From Candidatus Zixiibacteriota bacterium (GTDB lineage Bacteria; Zixibacteria; MSB-5A5; GN15; FEB-12), in contig JAOUBJ010000008.1 of assembly GCA_029860345.1 (NCBI GenBank), forward strand, positions 62,001 to 126,000: a DNA stretch of 64,000 nucleotides, read 5' to 3'. The notes under the pieces are model-generated. The model did not search any database. It worked only from the letters and a program-made list of their open reading frames with translations, and had not been told where the DNA came from. How positions within the stretch are numbered: position 1 is the stretch's first letter; each line of letters begins with the position of its first letter. Positions 36,172 to 45,648 of this stretch are shown here, piece by piece. The position numbers and the translations under genes are program-made.

Positions 36172-37299
36172 GTCAATAGCTGTAAACCCACCGCCAGTGG
36201 ATGGTCGAATTCGCCCAGAAAGTGGTGCCGTCGTTTTGGCATCACTCCGATGACGCCAACCGGTCGTGATTCTCCCTATGGACTCAGCAAGATCCTCGGA
36301 AAACGAAGTAGAGGTTAAACCGATGAAGCAGTCGGTCAGAAGCCTGTTCTTGAGAATCATCTCGGCAAATAGTTCCTTCTTCCCAAAATAGTGAAACACA
36401 TTCTTAAGGAAGTTTGCGATTTCGATCAGAGCGTGCTTTCTGAAGTTATTCCTCAGAAAAGAACCCGCGTTATAGTCTTCAAAGGCTCGCCATAACCCGT
36501 AGTTTATTCCATCTACAATGGAATCCGAGAAACCGAAGTAGAACAAGCTGTCGTTTATCCCTCTCATTGTCCCAATCATGTTACGCTGGTAAGGATCACG
36601 CAACCGGGTCGGCATGGGATATACAAAAGGGGTACAGGTGAATTCAATTGAACCATCAATCACGCTTCTCAAACGATTCCTGTAGTAATCTGCTACCACT
36701 CTATCCTCCAGATCACGCTTGGATAGAAGAACTATTGTGACGCTACTCCCGAGCCTTGCAGCATAACAATATGAGTCGGTGATGGAGCAAACATCAAAGA
36801 GCACGCTTTTGTCTGGAATCCTGCATTCAACATTGAACCGCCACCCATAGAGACAATAATCGAATTGACTAGCCCCGTTTCCCATTGCCAGAACCACCTC
36901 CTGATCTGAACCGGTGTCAGGGATCACAGCTGGCTGACTTTGGAACTTTGCTCCGAGTTGGGCTGCTACACTGTGTAACCTGCTATTAAAGGAGTTCCTC
37001 GTGTAGCCCTTCCGAGCGATTCGGAATCGGTCGCATGGGATCACATAACTCCCTTTATTGCTTAAACAGGTTACTTTGGAGGCAGATACAAAGGTAGTTT
37101 CCAATAGACTCTCGATCAGTAATTTGTCTGATTCACCTAAGACAAACACGTTGACATCATCGCTAACATCGCTCTGCTCAAAAGTGGTTCCACTCTGAAA
37201 CTCGTCTATCACTGTAACATCATATCCTACCTTAAGCAAGGTGATTGCACATGATAGACCTGCAATACCACCGCCACATATAGTCACTTTACTCTTCAT
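36130..37299 (-). CDS. orphan FAD/NAD(P)-binding oxidoreductase in AT-rich island
   Basis: From the ATG at 37299 (seven bases after the upstream gene ends) the protein has 389 residues. The N-terminus KVTICGGGIAGLSCAITLLKVGYDVTVIDE is a dinucleotide-binding Rossmann fold with GxGxxG-type glycines. A later segment, FYFGFSDSIVDGINYGLWRAFEDY, resembles the second flavin-contact region of FAD monooxygenases and geranylgeranyl reductases, although the usual GDA is absent. I do not recognise the substrate. The last residues (FDSAQGDTVKS) are encoded by the repeat at 36146-36171, so the original C-terminus may have been replaced. Base composition is clearly more AT-rich than neighbouring operons. 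Confidence 0.7.
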   Translation of the reverse strand: MKSKVTICGGGIAGLSCAITLLKVGYDVTVIDEFQSGTTFEQSDVSDDVNVFVLGESDKLLIESLLETTFVSASKVTCLSNKGSYVIPCDRFRIARKGYTRNSFNSRLHSVAAQLGAKFQSQPAVIPDTGSDQEVVLAMGNGASQFDYCLYGWRFNVECRIPDKSVLFDVCSITDSYCYAARLGSSVTIVLLSKRDLEDRVVADYYRNRLRSVIDGSIEFTCTPFVYPMPTRLRDPYQRNMIGTMRGINDSLFYFGFSDSIVDGINYGLWRAFEDYNAGSFLRNNFRKHALIEIANFLKNVFHYFGKKELFAEMILKNRLLTDCFIGLTSTSFSEDLAESIGRITTGWRHRSDAKTTAPLSGRIRPSTGGGFTAIDSPFDSAQGDTVKS

Positions 37300-37306
37300 A
37301 GTTGAC

Positions 37307-38332
37307 CTACGAGCTTTCCTTAGGGCCGTGGAGGGTCCCCTCAAACCTCAGTGTGATTATTTTTGAGTAAACGATGAATAAGTACACGAATACCAATATC
37401 AGTGAGGCCAAGGATATTCTGAAAATCCACTTCAGATACCACCGCACCTCTGAGACGCTCTGCCCATTTGGATTATCCAGTGAATACCTTACTATTGCTC
37501 GGATGACCTCTGGATGGTGCCCAATGCTCTGATTAAGCGAATATACAATTGCCTTTCTCTTCGTGGCGCCGGCGGTGTCAGACTCAGTCTTGGGGTAGTT
37601 CTGGAGTGCCCCTTCAACAAAAGGTGAGTCATTTGGTAAACTAACAAGATCTGCAATAACATCATCCTGATCTATAATCCTGCTATACTGCTCATCGATC
37701 TTGTGCAGGAAGAACAAGACAACTAAACAAATCGCTACAGCAAGAGTATGGGTAGTACCCCACAGAGCCCAATGAGTTTTTATTGTCTTCGTGTCCTTTA
37801 TGAATTGCCTATCCACCCAACCTCTGACAAGCAATAGCACAAACAAGATTAGCATTAGCACCGCAATTGGCTCAACCTTGTCGACGTGTAGATAGTTCTC
37901 AGTCAGTTCATCCATGGAAAGATGAACCACTCCAGACAGACCGGTAATGAAGTCAGCATAATCACTCAGAAACGATGCCGATAACATAAATGTCCCGAGA
38001 ATGAAGAAGATGTCAAAAAGGAAAATAAACAAAACGAGGTTGGGTGTAATGTTCGTGATGTAATCACCTTCATCTAACCTCAAGAAGGTCTCGATAATAG
38101 CTATAAAAAGTATGATCGAGATGAAAAGAAGGTAGCTTACACCTACTTTGAACGTAAACGGAATCGTGCTCAGAACGCTCGCCGCCACAATGGAGTAAAA
38201 AATGAGTCTAAAACTCAATAGCTTCTCGAATTTTCGAATGTCCTTCAGGGCCTCCTTTAGGGCATGCTTCAGATCGGCTTCCGCGACAACCTTCTTACCA
38301 TTTCCTAGCTCGTCTTGGCTATCAGTTTTCAT
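37307..38332 (-). CDS. polytopic membrane protein of unknown function in AT-rich island
   Basis: The 341-residue protein has about six hydrophobic segments: residues 40-60, 65-85, 97-122, 155-170, 190-212 and 308-330. A charged N-terminal helix (DLKHALKEALKDIRKFEKLL) precedes them, and a soluble stretch of about 90 residues lies before the last helix. No family was recognised. It is directly upstream of the flavoprotein gene with an eight-base gap, so the two are probably one transcript. Two 60-base lines that I counted in this island gave 24 and 26 G+C, against 32 in a line of the kinase gene. Confidence 0.7.
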   Translation of the reverse strand: MKTDSQDELGNGKKVVAEADLKHALKEALKDIRKFEKLLSFRLIFYSIVAASVLSTIPFTFKVGVSYLLFISIILFIAIIETFLRLDEGDYITNITPNLVLFIFLFDIFFILGTFMLSASFLSDYADFITGLSGVVHLSMDELTENYLHVDKVEPIAVLMLILFVLLLVRGWVDRQFIKDTKTIKTHWALWGTTHTLAVAICLVVLFFLHKIDEQYSRIIDQDDVIADLVSLPNDSPFVEGALQNYPKTESDTAGATKRKAIVYSLNQSIGHHPEVIRAIVRYSLDNPNGQSVSEVRWYLKWIFRISLASLILVFVYLFIVYSKIITLRFEGTLHGPKESS

Positions 38333-38501
38333 AGTCCCAAGTTTCCCCTTGCCATGCGTTATATCGTCTTATCCAGAATCTCTCCAGCGTCGCCTGCGAA
38401 TTATAACCGTTGTGGCCGTATCAGGCATGGAAGCAAAATGCCCACCAACAGACAGCGGCAGGTAGATACCTCCGCATCTCTCCCATCCAGTTCCCAACTG
38501 A

Positions 38502-38954
38502 CTAGTCTTTCTCCTCGTCGGTAGTCAGGATATCTTCGACCAAAGACATAGCCACACCGGAAAGCATGGCCTCAACACCGAGTTGTGTAAAGTCGGACGA
38601 AATCAAGTCGCGGTGCATGCCGCCGTACAACGAACAGGATGCGCCGCGCTCTACCACCAAACCGGAAAGTTGGGCCGGTTTCTCAGACACGAAAGTAACC
38701 TCGCCAAGTTCCTCCGAGGTTACATAGCCGGTGCAATTGTGCAGCTGCAGATGCGAGTTGCCGGTGTACACCACCACCAACATCCCACGCGCTTTTCCCA
38801 GAGTCACCTCGGGGTAGATTTGCAGGACCAGAGTCCGTCGCTCTTCTTCGTTATTCAACTTGAGACGATAATGATCGGACTCGAAACTGACCGACTCAGC
38901 AGCCAGCACCTCACCGATTTTGTCGGCATCACTCTGGGCGAAGTTAGCACTCAT
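38502..38954 (-). CDS. conserved-looking hypothetical protein, 150 aa
   Basis: I do not recognise this protein. It is acidic and soluble, with no signal peptide or membrane segment, and predicted beta-rich in the middle (RRTLVLQIYPEVTLGKARGMLVVVYTGNSHLQLHNCTGYV), ending in an acidic helix (AMSLVEDILTTDEEKD). It is the last gene of the ecfT-to-tatA operon, 24 bases after tatA, which supports it being real. Confidence 0.65.
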   Translation of the reverse strand: MSANFAQSDADKIGEVLAAESVSFESDHYRLKLNNEEERRTLVLQIYPEVTLGKARGMLVVVYTGNSHLQLHNCTGYVTSEELGEVTFVSEKPAQLSGLVVERGASCSLYGGMHRDLISSDFTQLGVEAMLSGVAMSLVEDILTTDEEKD

Positions 38955-38978
38955 ATGAATTAGACAACAGCTTTTTGC

Positions 38979-39218
38979 TTATTCAGGTTTCTTGTTACTA
39001 TCCGTACTCGGTGGCGGATCCACCCTCGGCGCCGGCGGGCTTTTGGGCGCCTCATCGAGCGAGCCTTTCAGTTCATCGGTCGTTTCCTTGACCGACTTCT
39101 TAAACTCTCTAATCCCCTTACCCAGCCCGGAGGCGATCTCCGGCAACCTTTTGGCGCCAAACAACAAGAGAACCGCCACAAATATCAGCAATAATTCGGG
39201 CCAACCCAGGCCAAACAT
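38979..39218 (-). CDS. tatA: Sec-independent translocase protein TatA/TatE
   Basis: The 79-residue protein has the TatA layout: a short N-terminal hydrophobic helix ([25 protein letters not shown]) with the conserved FGAKRLPE hinge, an amphipathic helix ([15 protein letters not shown]) and a polar, proline-rich tail. It forms the pore of the twin-arginine export system for folded proteins. No tatC is present in the window. It lies in the purine/phospholipid operon, downstream of the DUF4321 gene. Confidence 0.93.
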   Translation of the reverse strand: MFGLGWPELLLIFVAVLLLFGAKRLPEIASGLGKGIREFKKSVKETTDELKGSLDEAPKSPPAPRVDPPPSTDSNKKPE

Positions 39219-39245
39219 GGTACACCTCTTAAGTTTTCAGCCGGT

Positions 39246-39512
39246 CTACAAGTACCACCATCGGAAATAGACTATCACCAACAACAGTACCAGCATCGAC
39301 ATGAAGTTTATCTTCAAGGTCAACCCAAAGGTAAATGAAATTGCGTAAAAATCAACCTTAAAGGTATCGCATCCGATCTCAATCGACTTGGTAAACAACG
39401 TCTTGGCCGCGCCCGGGGGGAGAAATGTCCCTATGATATCACCAACCAAACCGCCGACTACGGCGCCAAGTAGGAGAGCGACAATTATAAATGTCAACTC
39501 GCGCCGTTTCAT
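39246..39512 (-). CDS. small DUF4321-type membrane protein
   Basis: The 88-residue protein has two hydrophobic stretches, [28 protein letters not shown] at the N-terminus and [19 protein letters not shown] at the C-terminus, with a short polar middle. The pattern matches DUF4321, a family of unknown function often found near cell envelope and housekeeping genes. The start overlaps the purQ stop by four bases, so it is coupled to purQ. Confidence 0.75.
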   Translation of the reverse strand: MKRRELTFIIVALLLGAVVGGLVGDIIGTFLPPGAAKTLFTKSIEIGCDTFKVDFYAISFTFGLTLKINFMSMLVLLLVIVYFRWWYL

Positions 39513-40222
39513 TTGCTTCCCGCCTCGGCCATCTGAGCGCAGGCCGCCCTGACCGATCCAAATATTTCAAGCCCGTCGGTGGAGCCAATCAGTTCTTCCA
39601 CCGCCCGCTCTGGATGCGGCATCATGCCCAGAACGTTTCCTTCACGGTTAAGGATACCGGCAATGTTGTTCAACGATCCGTTCGGATTGGCTTCATCGGT
39701 CACCTTCCCCGCCCGGTCACAATACCTGAGAAGCACTTGCCCGTTGTCCTCCAACTCACGAATCCGATCATCGTGGAAGTAGTAGTTTCCTTCACCGTGC
39801 GCTATCGGAATCTTGAGCACCGCGCCCACGGCGCTTTCACAGGTAAACCGGCTGTCCGAGTTTTCGACCCGCAGGTAAACGAACTTACAACTGAAACGGA
39901 GATGCCGATTGCGAAGTAAGGCGCCGGGCAGCAATCCGCATTCGGTCAGCACTTGAAAGCCGTTGCAAATACCCAGCACCAAACCGCCTGCATGGGCGAA
40001 CTTTATGACCTCTTCCATGATGGGCGAAAAGCGTGCGATAGCTCCGGCCCGCAAATAGTCTCCGTAGGCGAATCCACCCGGCAGAACCACCATGTCGCAT
40101 CCGGCCAGGTCGGTCGATTGGTGCCACAGAAACTCCACCTCCTCTTTGAGGATATGCCTGACCGCCGAGTAAGAATCGTAGTCACAGTTTGAGCCGGGAA
40201 ATGTTACTACGCCTACCTTCAC
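39509..40222 (-). CDS. purQ: phosphoribosylformylglycinamidine synthase, glutaminase subunit
   Basis: The 237-residue class I glutamine amidotransferase supplies ammonia for the fourth step of purine synthesis. The nucleophile is the cysteine in [12 protein letters not shown], and the His-Glu pair is in [14 protein letters not shown]. The N-terminus [17 protein letters not shown] is typical of PurQ. The GTG start at 40222 shares its G with the purS stop (TAGTG) and has GGAG nine bases upstream. The synthetase subunit PurL is not in the window. Confidence 0.96.
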   Translation of the reverse strand: MKVGVVTFPGSNCDYDSYSAVRHILKEEVEFLWHQSTDLAGCDMVVLPGGFAYGDYLRAGAIARFSPIMEEVIKFAHAGGLVLGICNGFQVLTECGLLPGALLRNRHLRFSCKFVYLRVENSDSRFTCESAVGAVLKIPIAHGEGNYYFHDDRIRELEDNGQVLLRYCDRAGKVTDEANPNGSLNNIAGILNREGNVLGMMPHPERAVEELIGSTDGLEIFGSVRAACAQMAEAGSK

Positions 40223-40470
40223 TACATTTTCTCCACCACGTAATTCTCGATCACCGGATTCGCCAAGAGCTTGGAGCAAACTTCATCGATCTTACGCTCG
40301 ACATCACCGCTTGAGGCATCGATCTCAAGCTCAAAGAAACGCCCTGACCGAACCGACACAAAATCATCGTATCCCATCTGCAGAAGCGCTTTGTGAATTG
40401 TCACACCCTGGGGGTCCAGGACTCCCTCCTTGAGTTTCACGTAGACAACAGCTTTTTTGTTCTCACTCAT
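40222..40470 (-). CDS. purS: phosphoribosylformylglycinamidine synthase, PurS subunit
   Basis: This 82-residue protein is the small structural subunit that joins PurQ to PurL. The family pattern is clear: [43 protein letters not shown], then [24 protein letters not shown]. The ATG at 40470 overlaps the pssA stop by eight bases. An in-frame ATG six codons earlier is less likely. PurS plus PurQ implies the three-subunit form of the enzyme. Confidence 0.95.
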   Translation of the reverse strand: MSENKKAVVYVKLKEGVLDPQGVTIHKALLQMGYDDFVSVRSGRFFELEIDASSGDVERKIDEVCSKLLANPVIENYVVEKM

Positions 40471-41221
40471 CCTGATTGTTCCTGTCATTTCGACGTCTGG
40501 GGTATGGTCTTCCGGTTACTTTTTCTATACTCTTGCCGAACAGCCGGACGAGCTCCCTTACTATTCCGAACAATATATAGGCGGCGCCGAGCGGAAACAA
40601 CAATAGTCTTGGACTGAAAAGTATGGCCGCCGAAGCGATGATGAGCGCGATGAGTTTGATACGGTTCTCTCGGCTACCGAAGTTTTCCGGCAGTGCGTCG
40701 TAACGCACTTGCGACACCATCAGGAAGGCAAACAGGATTATCATCGACACCAGGATGCGATCATACTGTAACTCACCCCATAAGTCAAAACAGAATATAA
40801 TGTAGGATACTATTACCACTGCCGGGACCGGTACCGCCAGACCGACAAAGTCTTTCTTTTCCTCGGTTTCGGCCAACAGATTGAACCTGGCCAACCGGTA
40901 AGCAGCCGCCATGATGTAGACAACTGAGACCAGCCAACCCCATTTGCCCAGGTCATTCAGTTTGATTGCATAGACCACTACCGCCGGGGCTACCCCAAAG
41001 GACAGAAAATCGGCCAACGAGTCCAGCTCGACCCCGAACCTTGAGGAACTACCGCTCAGCCGCGCCACCTTCCCGTCGAGTGCATCAAGAAAAGCGGCCA
41101 GAATTATCAGCCAGCAGGCGGTTGTAATATTCCCCTCAAAGGAGGACAGGATGGCCAGGAATCCACAGACAACATTGCCCATGGTGAATGTGCCCGGGAA
41201 AATGCCTTTATAGTTCGACAT
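40463..41221 (-). CDS. pssA: CDP-diacylglycerol-serine O-phosphatidyltransferase
   Basis: The 252-residue membrane enzyme shows the CDP-alcohol phosphotransferase signature DALDGKVARLSGSSSRFGVELDSLADFLSFG (DG, AR, G, D, D pattern) after the N-terminal MGNVVCGFLAI. About eight hydrophobic segments follow. It makes phosphatidylserine at the inner membrane. The ATG at 41221 (MSNYKGIFPGTFTMGN) lies within the end of psd, an overlap of 14 bases. Its product is the substrate of the upstream gene's enzyme, so the pair makes phosphatidylethanolamine. Confidence 0.95.
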   Translation of the reverse strand: MSNYKGIFPGTFTMGNVVCGFLAILSSFEGNITTACWLIILAAFLDALDGKVARLSGSSSRFGVELDSLADFLSFGVAPAVVVYAIKLNDLGKWGWLVSVVYIMAAAYRLARFNLLAETEEKKDFVGLAVPVPAVVIVSYIIFCFDLWGELQYDRILVSMIILFAFLMVSQVRYDALPENFGSRENRIKLIALIIASAAILFSPRLLLFPLGAAYILFGIVRELVRLFGKSIEKVTGRPYPRRRNDRNNQDE

Positions 41222-41909
41222 TGTGCGCCTGTGATGAGTCACTGAGATCAGTCCCCATGGCCTCGACCAGCTTGCCGATAACAGTGGCTCCACCCTTGAC
41301 ATGATCTCCCTCGGCGACCAGAATTTTCGAATCTATCGGCACAAGCAGTTCGGTACGCGAGCCGAATTTGATCAGACCGAAGCGCGCCCCGGTTGTTACC
41401 TGGTCATCCGGGTGCAACCGGCAAACTATCCGCCGGGCGATGAGTCCGGCAATCTGTTTCACGATCAAATGCTGCCCCGTTGGTGTGGTCATGCCGATCT
41501 CGGTATGTTCGTTCTCATCGGACGCCTTGTCCAAAAACGCTTTGAAGAACTTGCCCGGATTGTACTTGACGTAATCTATAGAGCCCGTGCAGGGGATACG
41601 ATTCACATGAACATCAAAGACGGACAAGAAAATCGAGACCTTCCAGGCAGGGCCGCCGATGAAATCATGATGCTCTATTTTCTCCACGCTGAGAATGCGC
41701 CCATCAGCGGGCGACACCAGCATACCGGGTTCGCCGTCGAAATTACGGGCCGGATCGCGGAAGAAAAACACGGTGAAAACTGTCAGCAATGCGAACAGCG
41801 CGGCTGCACAGGCCAGGATTCGACTGTCGAACCGCGAGGCCAGCAGCAGAACCACGACCGTGAGACAGAGCATGATGAAAATAATTGAGAGACCTTCTCG
41901 TACAATCAT
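41208..41909 (-). CDS. psd: phosphatidylserine decarboxylase, short form
   Basis: The 233-residue proenzyme has two N-terminal membrane segments (about residues 8-48) and the decarboxylase fold with FLSVFDVHVNRIPCTGSIDYVKYNPGKF. The self-cleavage and pyruvoyl-forming serine is in IKFGSRTELLVP (the FGS site of the short Psd family). It converts phosphatidylserine to phosphatidylethanolamine. It overlaps purB by four bases upstream and pssA downstream. Confidence 0.95.
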   Translation of the reverse strand: MIVREGLSIIFIMLCLTVVVLLLASRFDSRILACAAALFALLTVFTVFFFRDPARNFDGEPGMLVSPADGRILSVEKIEHHDFIGGPAWKVSIFLSVFDVHVNRIPCTGSIDYVKYNPGKFFKAFLDKASDENEHTEIGMTTPTGQHLIVKQIAGLIARRIVCRLHPDDQVTTGARFGLIKFGSRTELLVPIDSKILVAEGDHVKGGATVIGKLVEAMGTDLSDSSQAHNVEL

Positions 41910-43201
41910 CGGCCGAATACCCGTTTGAAAATCGCATCGACGTTGCGCATATAGTGTTCCAATTCAAAGCAGTTGTCTATGTCATCCTTGCTGAGGTATT
42001 TGCTGATCTCAGAGTCGTTCTCGACGTTCTCTCGAAACAGGCCGTGACCTTCCGCCGCGGCCATGGCATGCCGCTGCACCATTCGGTACGCCTTGTCACG
42101 CGAGCCGACCGGTCCGGTCAGTTTCAAGAGCAGTCGCTGCGAAAACACCAGGCCGCCGCCATAGTAAACATTCTCAAGCATACGTTTCTTATCTACGACC
42201 AAACCCTGCAATAGATCGACAAACTTTTGCAGACCATAATCGCTGATGATCGTGGCGTCCGGAAGTATCACCCGCTCCACCGAAGAATGAGCGATATCCC
42301 GCTCATGCCACAGCGGCACATTCTCCATGGCGGATAATGCATAACCGCGTAACAATCGGGCGATCCCGGTGATGCGCTCGGCCGTTATCGGGTTCTTCTT
42401 GTGTGGCATGGCCGATGAACCCTTTTGACCTTTGGTGAATCCTTCGGCCATTTCTCCAATCTCGGTGCGCTGGAGATTACGTATCTCCGTCGCAAACTTC
42501 TCAAGCGACGAACCCAGCAAAGCCAGTGAAGTCAGATACTCGGCATGGCGATCCCGTTGAATCACCTGTGTCGACACCTCGGCCGGGCGTAGCTTAAGTC
42601 GGCGACAGAGGTCGGCTTCGATCTTTGGGTCTACGTTGGCGAAATTACCCACCGCACCTGAAATCATGCCGACAGCGACACCGTCGGCCGCTGCCTTGAA
42701 GGCAAGTCGCCGTCGGCTCAGCTCGGTATACCAAACGGCGAATTTCAAACCGACGGAGGTAGGCTCGGCCAGAACTCCGTGAGTACGTCCGATGCACGGC
42801 GTTTTGCGAAACTTGAGGCTAAGTGCTTTGATCAGTTTTAGCGCTTGAGCAATCTTTTTGTCGATAAGGGCGGAGGCGCGCTTGAGCGTTAACGACAGGG
42901 CCGTGTCCAACATGTCGGAAGATGTCATGCCGAAATGCAGGTATTTTGCCTCCTGACCGACGAATTCTGACACCGATGTCAGAAAAGCAATAACGTCGTG
43001 ATTGACTTCGGCTTCGATTTCGTTGATGCGATCTACATCGAAGGCAGCCTTCTTCTCGATAACTTTCGCCGCCTTGGCCGGAATCACTTTGTGCCGAGCC
43101 ATAGCCAGGGCTGCCTCCACCTCGACTTCCAGCCATGTCCCAAATTTCGCTTCATCGGTCCAGAGCGCTCCCATCTCCGGCAATGTGTATCTTTCGATCA
43201 T
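41906..43201 (-). CDS. purB: adenylosuccinate lyase
   Basis: The 431-residue enzyme of the fumarase/aspartase superfamily carries the signature loop GSSAMPHKKNPITAERITGIARLL, with the catalytic serine, plus FGMTSSDMLDTALSL and the histidine region RTHGVLAEPTSVG. It acts twice in purine synthesis (SAICAR to AICAR, and adenylosuccinate to AMP). Start ATG at 43201 overlaps the transaldolase stop by one base. Confidence 0.97.
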   Translation of the reverse strand: MIERYTLPEMGALWTDEAKFGTWLEVEVEAALAMARHKVIPAKAAKVIEKKAAFDVDRINEIEAEVNHDVIAFLTSVSEFVGQEAKYLHFGMTSSDMLDTALSLTLKRASALIDKKIAQALKLIKALSLKFRKTPCIGRTHGVLAEPTSVGLKFAVWYTELSRRRLAFKAAADGVAVGMISGAVGNFANVDPKIEADLCRRLKLRPAEVSTQVIQRDRHAEYLTSLALLGSSLEKFATEIRNLQRTEIGEMAEGFTKGQKGSSAMPHKKNPITAERITGIARLLRGYALSAMENVPLWHERDIAHSSVERVILPDATIISDYGLQKFVDLLQGLVVDKKRMLENVYYGGGLVFSQRLLLKLTGPVGSRDKAYRMVQRHAMAAAEGHGLFRENVENDSEISKYLSKDDIDNCFELEHYMRNVDAIFKRVFGR

Positions 43202-43847
43202 CAGCCCTGCGGCACTTTCTTCGCGTCAGCGAGAAACTTGTCAAGACCTATGTCGGTCAATGGATGCTTGATCAGTTTTGTGATTACATCGTAAGGCATG
43301 GTGATTACATCGGCACCCATCATAGCCGACTCGACTACATGCATGGGGTGACGCGAAGAGGCCACCAGCACTTCTGTTTCAAAATCATAGTTGCGGTATA
43401 TGGTCAGGATTTTTCCGATGAGATCCATGCCGTCGGAGGATATGTCATCGAGCCGACCGACAAACGGCGAGACGAAACCAGCCCCCGCCTTGGCCACCAA
43501 TAGCGCCTGCGAGGCCGAGAAGACAAGCGTGGCGTTGGTAGTGATGCCGCGTTCTGTCAGGGTGCGAATCGTTTTCAAACCTTCGAGGATTGTAGGTATC
43601 TTAACGACGATATTGTCGGCAATGGCCGCGAGTTCATCGGCCTCTTTAAGCATCCCGTCGTGATCGGTCGCGAATACTTCCGCCGAAACCGGTCCGGGAA
43701 CAACTTTGCAGATTTGCGCGAGCAGTTCGCGATAGGGCGTACTCTCTTTGGCGGCCAGCGAGGGGTTGGTTGTAACGCCGTCCAGCACCCCCATCGATGC
43801 AGCCGCTTTGATTTCATCGAGATTAGCGGTGTCAATAAAGAACTTCA

Positions 43848-43848
<1 letters not shown>
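43201..43848 (-). CDS. transaldolase / fructose-6-phosphate aldolase-like (TalC type)
   Basis: The 215-residue protein begins [35 protein letters not shown] and has the Schiff-base lysine in [16 protein letters not shown], the pattern of the short TalC/Fsa family. Members act as transaldolase in the pentose phosphate pathway or as fructose-6-phosphate aldolase; the sequence alone does not separate them. It shares one base with truA and one with purB. Confidence 0.93.
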
Positions 43849-44618
<770 letters not shown>

Positions 44619-44619
44619 C

Positions 44620-45402
44620 TCAACCCGTCACAACAAATGCCACCAACACCAGAAGCACCGAGCCGACACAGAACAATGATTCCGGGCGTCCAAAGTGCGA
44701 ACTCAGATAGCTGGTGCGAGCGCGACCACATCGATATCCGCGCGCCTGCATGGCCTGAGCGATGTCATCGGCTCGCTGAATGGCCGCCACAAACACCGGG
44801 ATGATGATAAAACTACTTTTCCTGAGACGGCTCAAGGCCGAACCGGAGAAGTCAACGCCGCGGATGATTTGAGCATTCCGAACCGCCGCGAACTCTTCGT
44901 ATAGAATCGGAATGAATCGGATGGCCATAAACAGAATCATCGATAGTTCCAACACCGGTAGTCGCAGTCTGGCCAAAGGTCTCAGGCTTGTGCTGAATGC
45001 TTCGGCCAATTCAGATGGTGAGTTGGTCAGCGTCATCAGGAAAGCAATGGAGACAAACAACAACAGCCGCATCGAATAAAACCCGGCCAGCCAGGCTGCC
45101 TCAGTGGTGATGGACCAGCCGAAAATATCGACCAGCACATCCGAGTTGCCACCCGAAAAAACCAAGTGATAGGCCGAAGTCAGCACGACCAGTAGAATGA
45201 CCGGCCGGAAATTACGCATTAGGTTGCGCGGCCTTATTCCGCTGGTCAATAGCGCCGCAATCAGAATCATCATGATCACACCATAGAAGACGATGGAATC
45301 GGTCAACAAGGCCAGCGTAAGTACCAGCACAATAGGCAGAAGTTTGGCCCGGGCGTCTAGCCGATGGAGATAGGAATCGATGGGGCGATACTGCCCCAAC
45401 AT
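44620..45402 (-). CDS. energy-coupling factor transporter transmembrane protein EcfT
   Basis: From the ATG at 45402 the protein has 260 residues with five or six hydrophobic segments and the two coupling helices typical of EcfT/CbiQ, ending in QIIRGVDF and MQARGYRCG (Ala/Ile-Arg-Gly motifs that dock on the ATPases). ECF transporters import vitamins or metal ions with an S-component. No EcfA1/A2 ATPase or S-component gene is in the window. A TTG at 45423 is a possible earlier start. Confidence 0.88.
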   Translation of the reverse strand: MLGQYRPIDSYLHRLDARAKLLPIVLVLTLALLTDSIVFYGVIMMILIAALLTSGIRPRNLMRNFRPVILLVVLTSAYHLVFSGGNSDVLVDIFGWSITTEAAWLAGFYSMRLLLFVSIAFLMTLTNSPSELAEAFSTSLRPLARLRLPVLELSMILFMAIRFIPILYEEFAAVRNAQIIRGVDFSGSALSRLRKSSFIIIPVFVAAIQRADDIAQAMQARGYRCGRARTSYLSSHFGRPESLFCVGSVLLVLVAFVVTG

Positions 45403-45483
45403 TATCGGAACATCTGCAAACAAACTCTCTACTACCTCACTTTCACCGGAATATATGCGCCCCCTCTGGCCGAGTCAAATGAC

Positions 45484-45648
45484 TTAGAGACGCCTGAGAT
45501 CACCGCGATCCAGAACATCGTTCTTCTTGCAGCGACACCGCGTACAAACGGCTTTCCGATCCGGACGACGAATGGCTCGTCGTATAAGATAGGCGCCGGC
45601 CGCGACCAGCGCAGCCACTATAATGACCTGCTGCCACAGAATGTCCAT
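45484..45648 (-). CDS. FeoB-associated Cys-rich membrane peptide
   Basis: A 54-residue peptide starts at an ATG that overlaps the feoB stop (TGATG at 45650-45646). It has one N-terminal membrane helix (ILWQQVIIVAALVAAGAYLIRRA) and a cytosolic tail with CTRCRC, the pattern of the short FeoB-associated Cys-rich family. Such peptides replace FeoC in many non-proteobacteria; the cysteines may bind iron or a cluster, which is inference. The open frame continues upstream inside feoB, but that part is not peptide-like. Confidence 0.75.
   Translation of the reverse strand: MDILWQQVIIVAALVAAGAYLIRRAIRRPDRKAVCTRCRCKKNDVLDRGDLRRL

Noticed and set aside
40222-41302. Riboswitch or separate promoter ahead of purS
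   Set aside because: There is no intergenic space: purS overlaps pssA and purQ overlaps purS, so no leader RNA fits.
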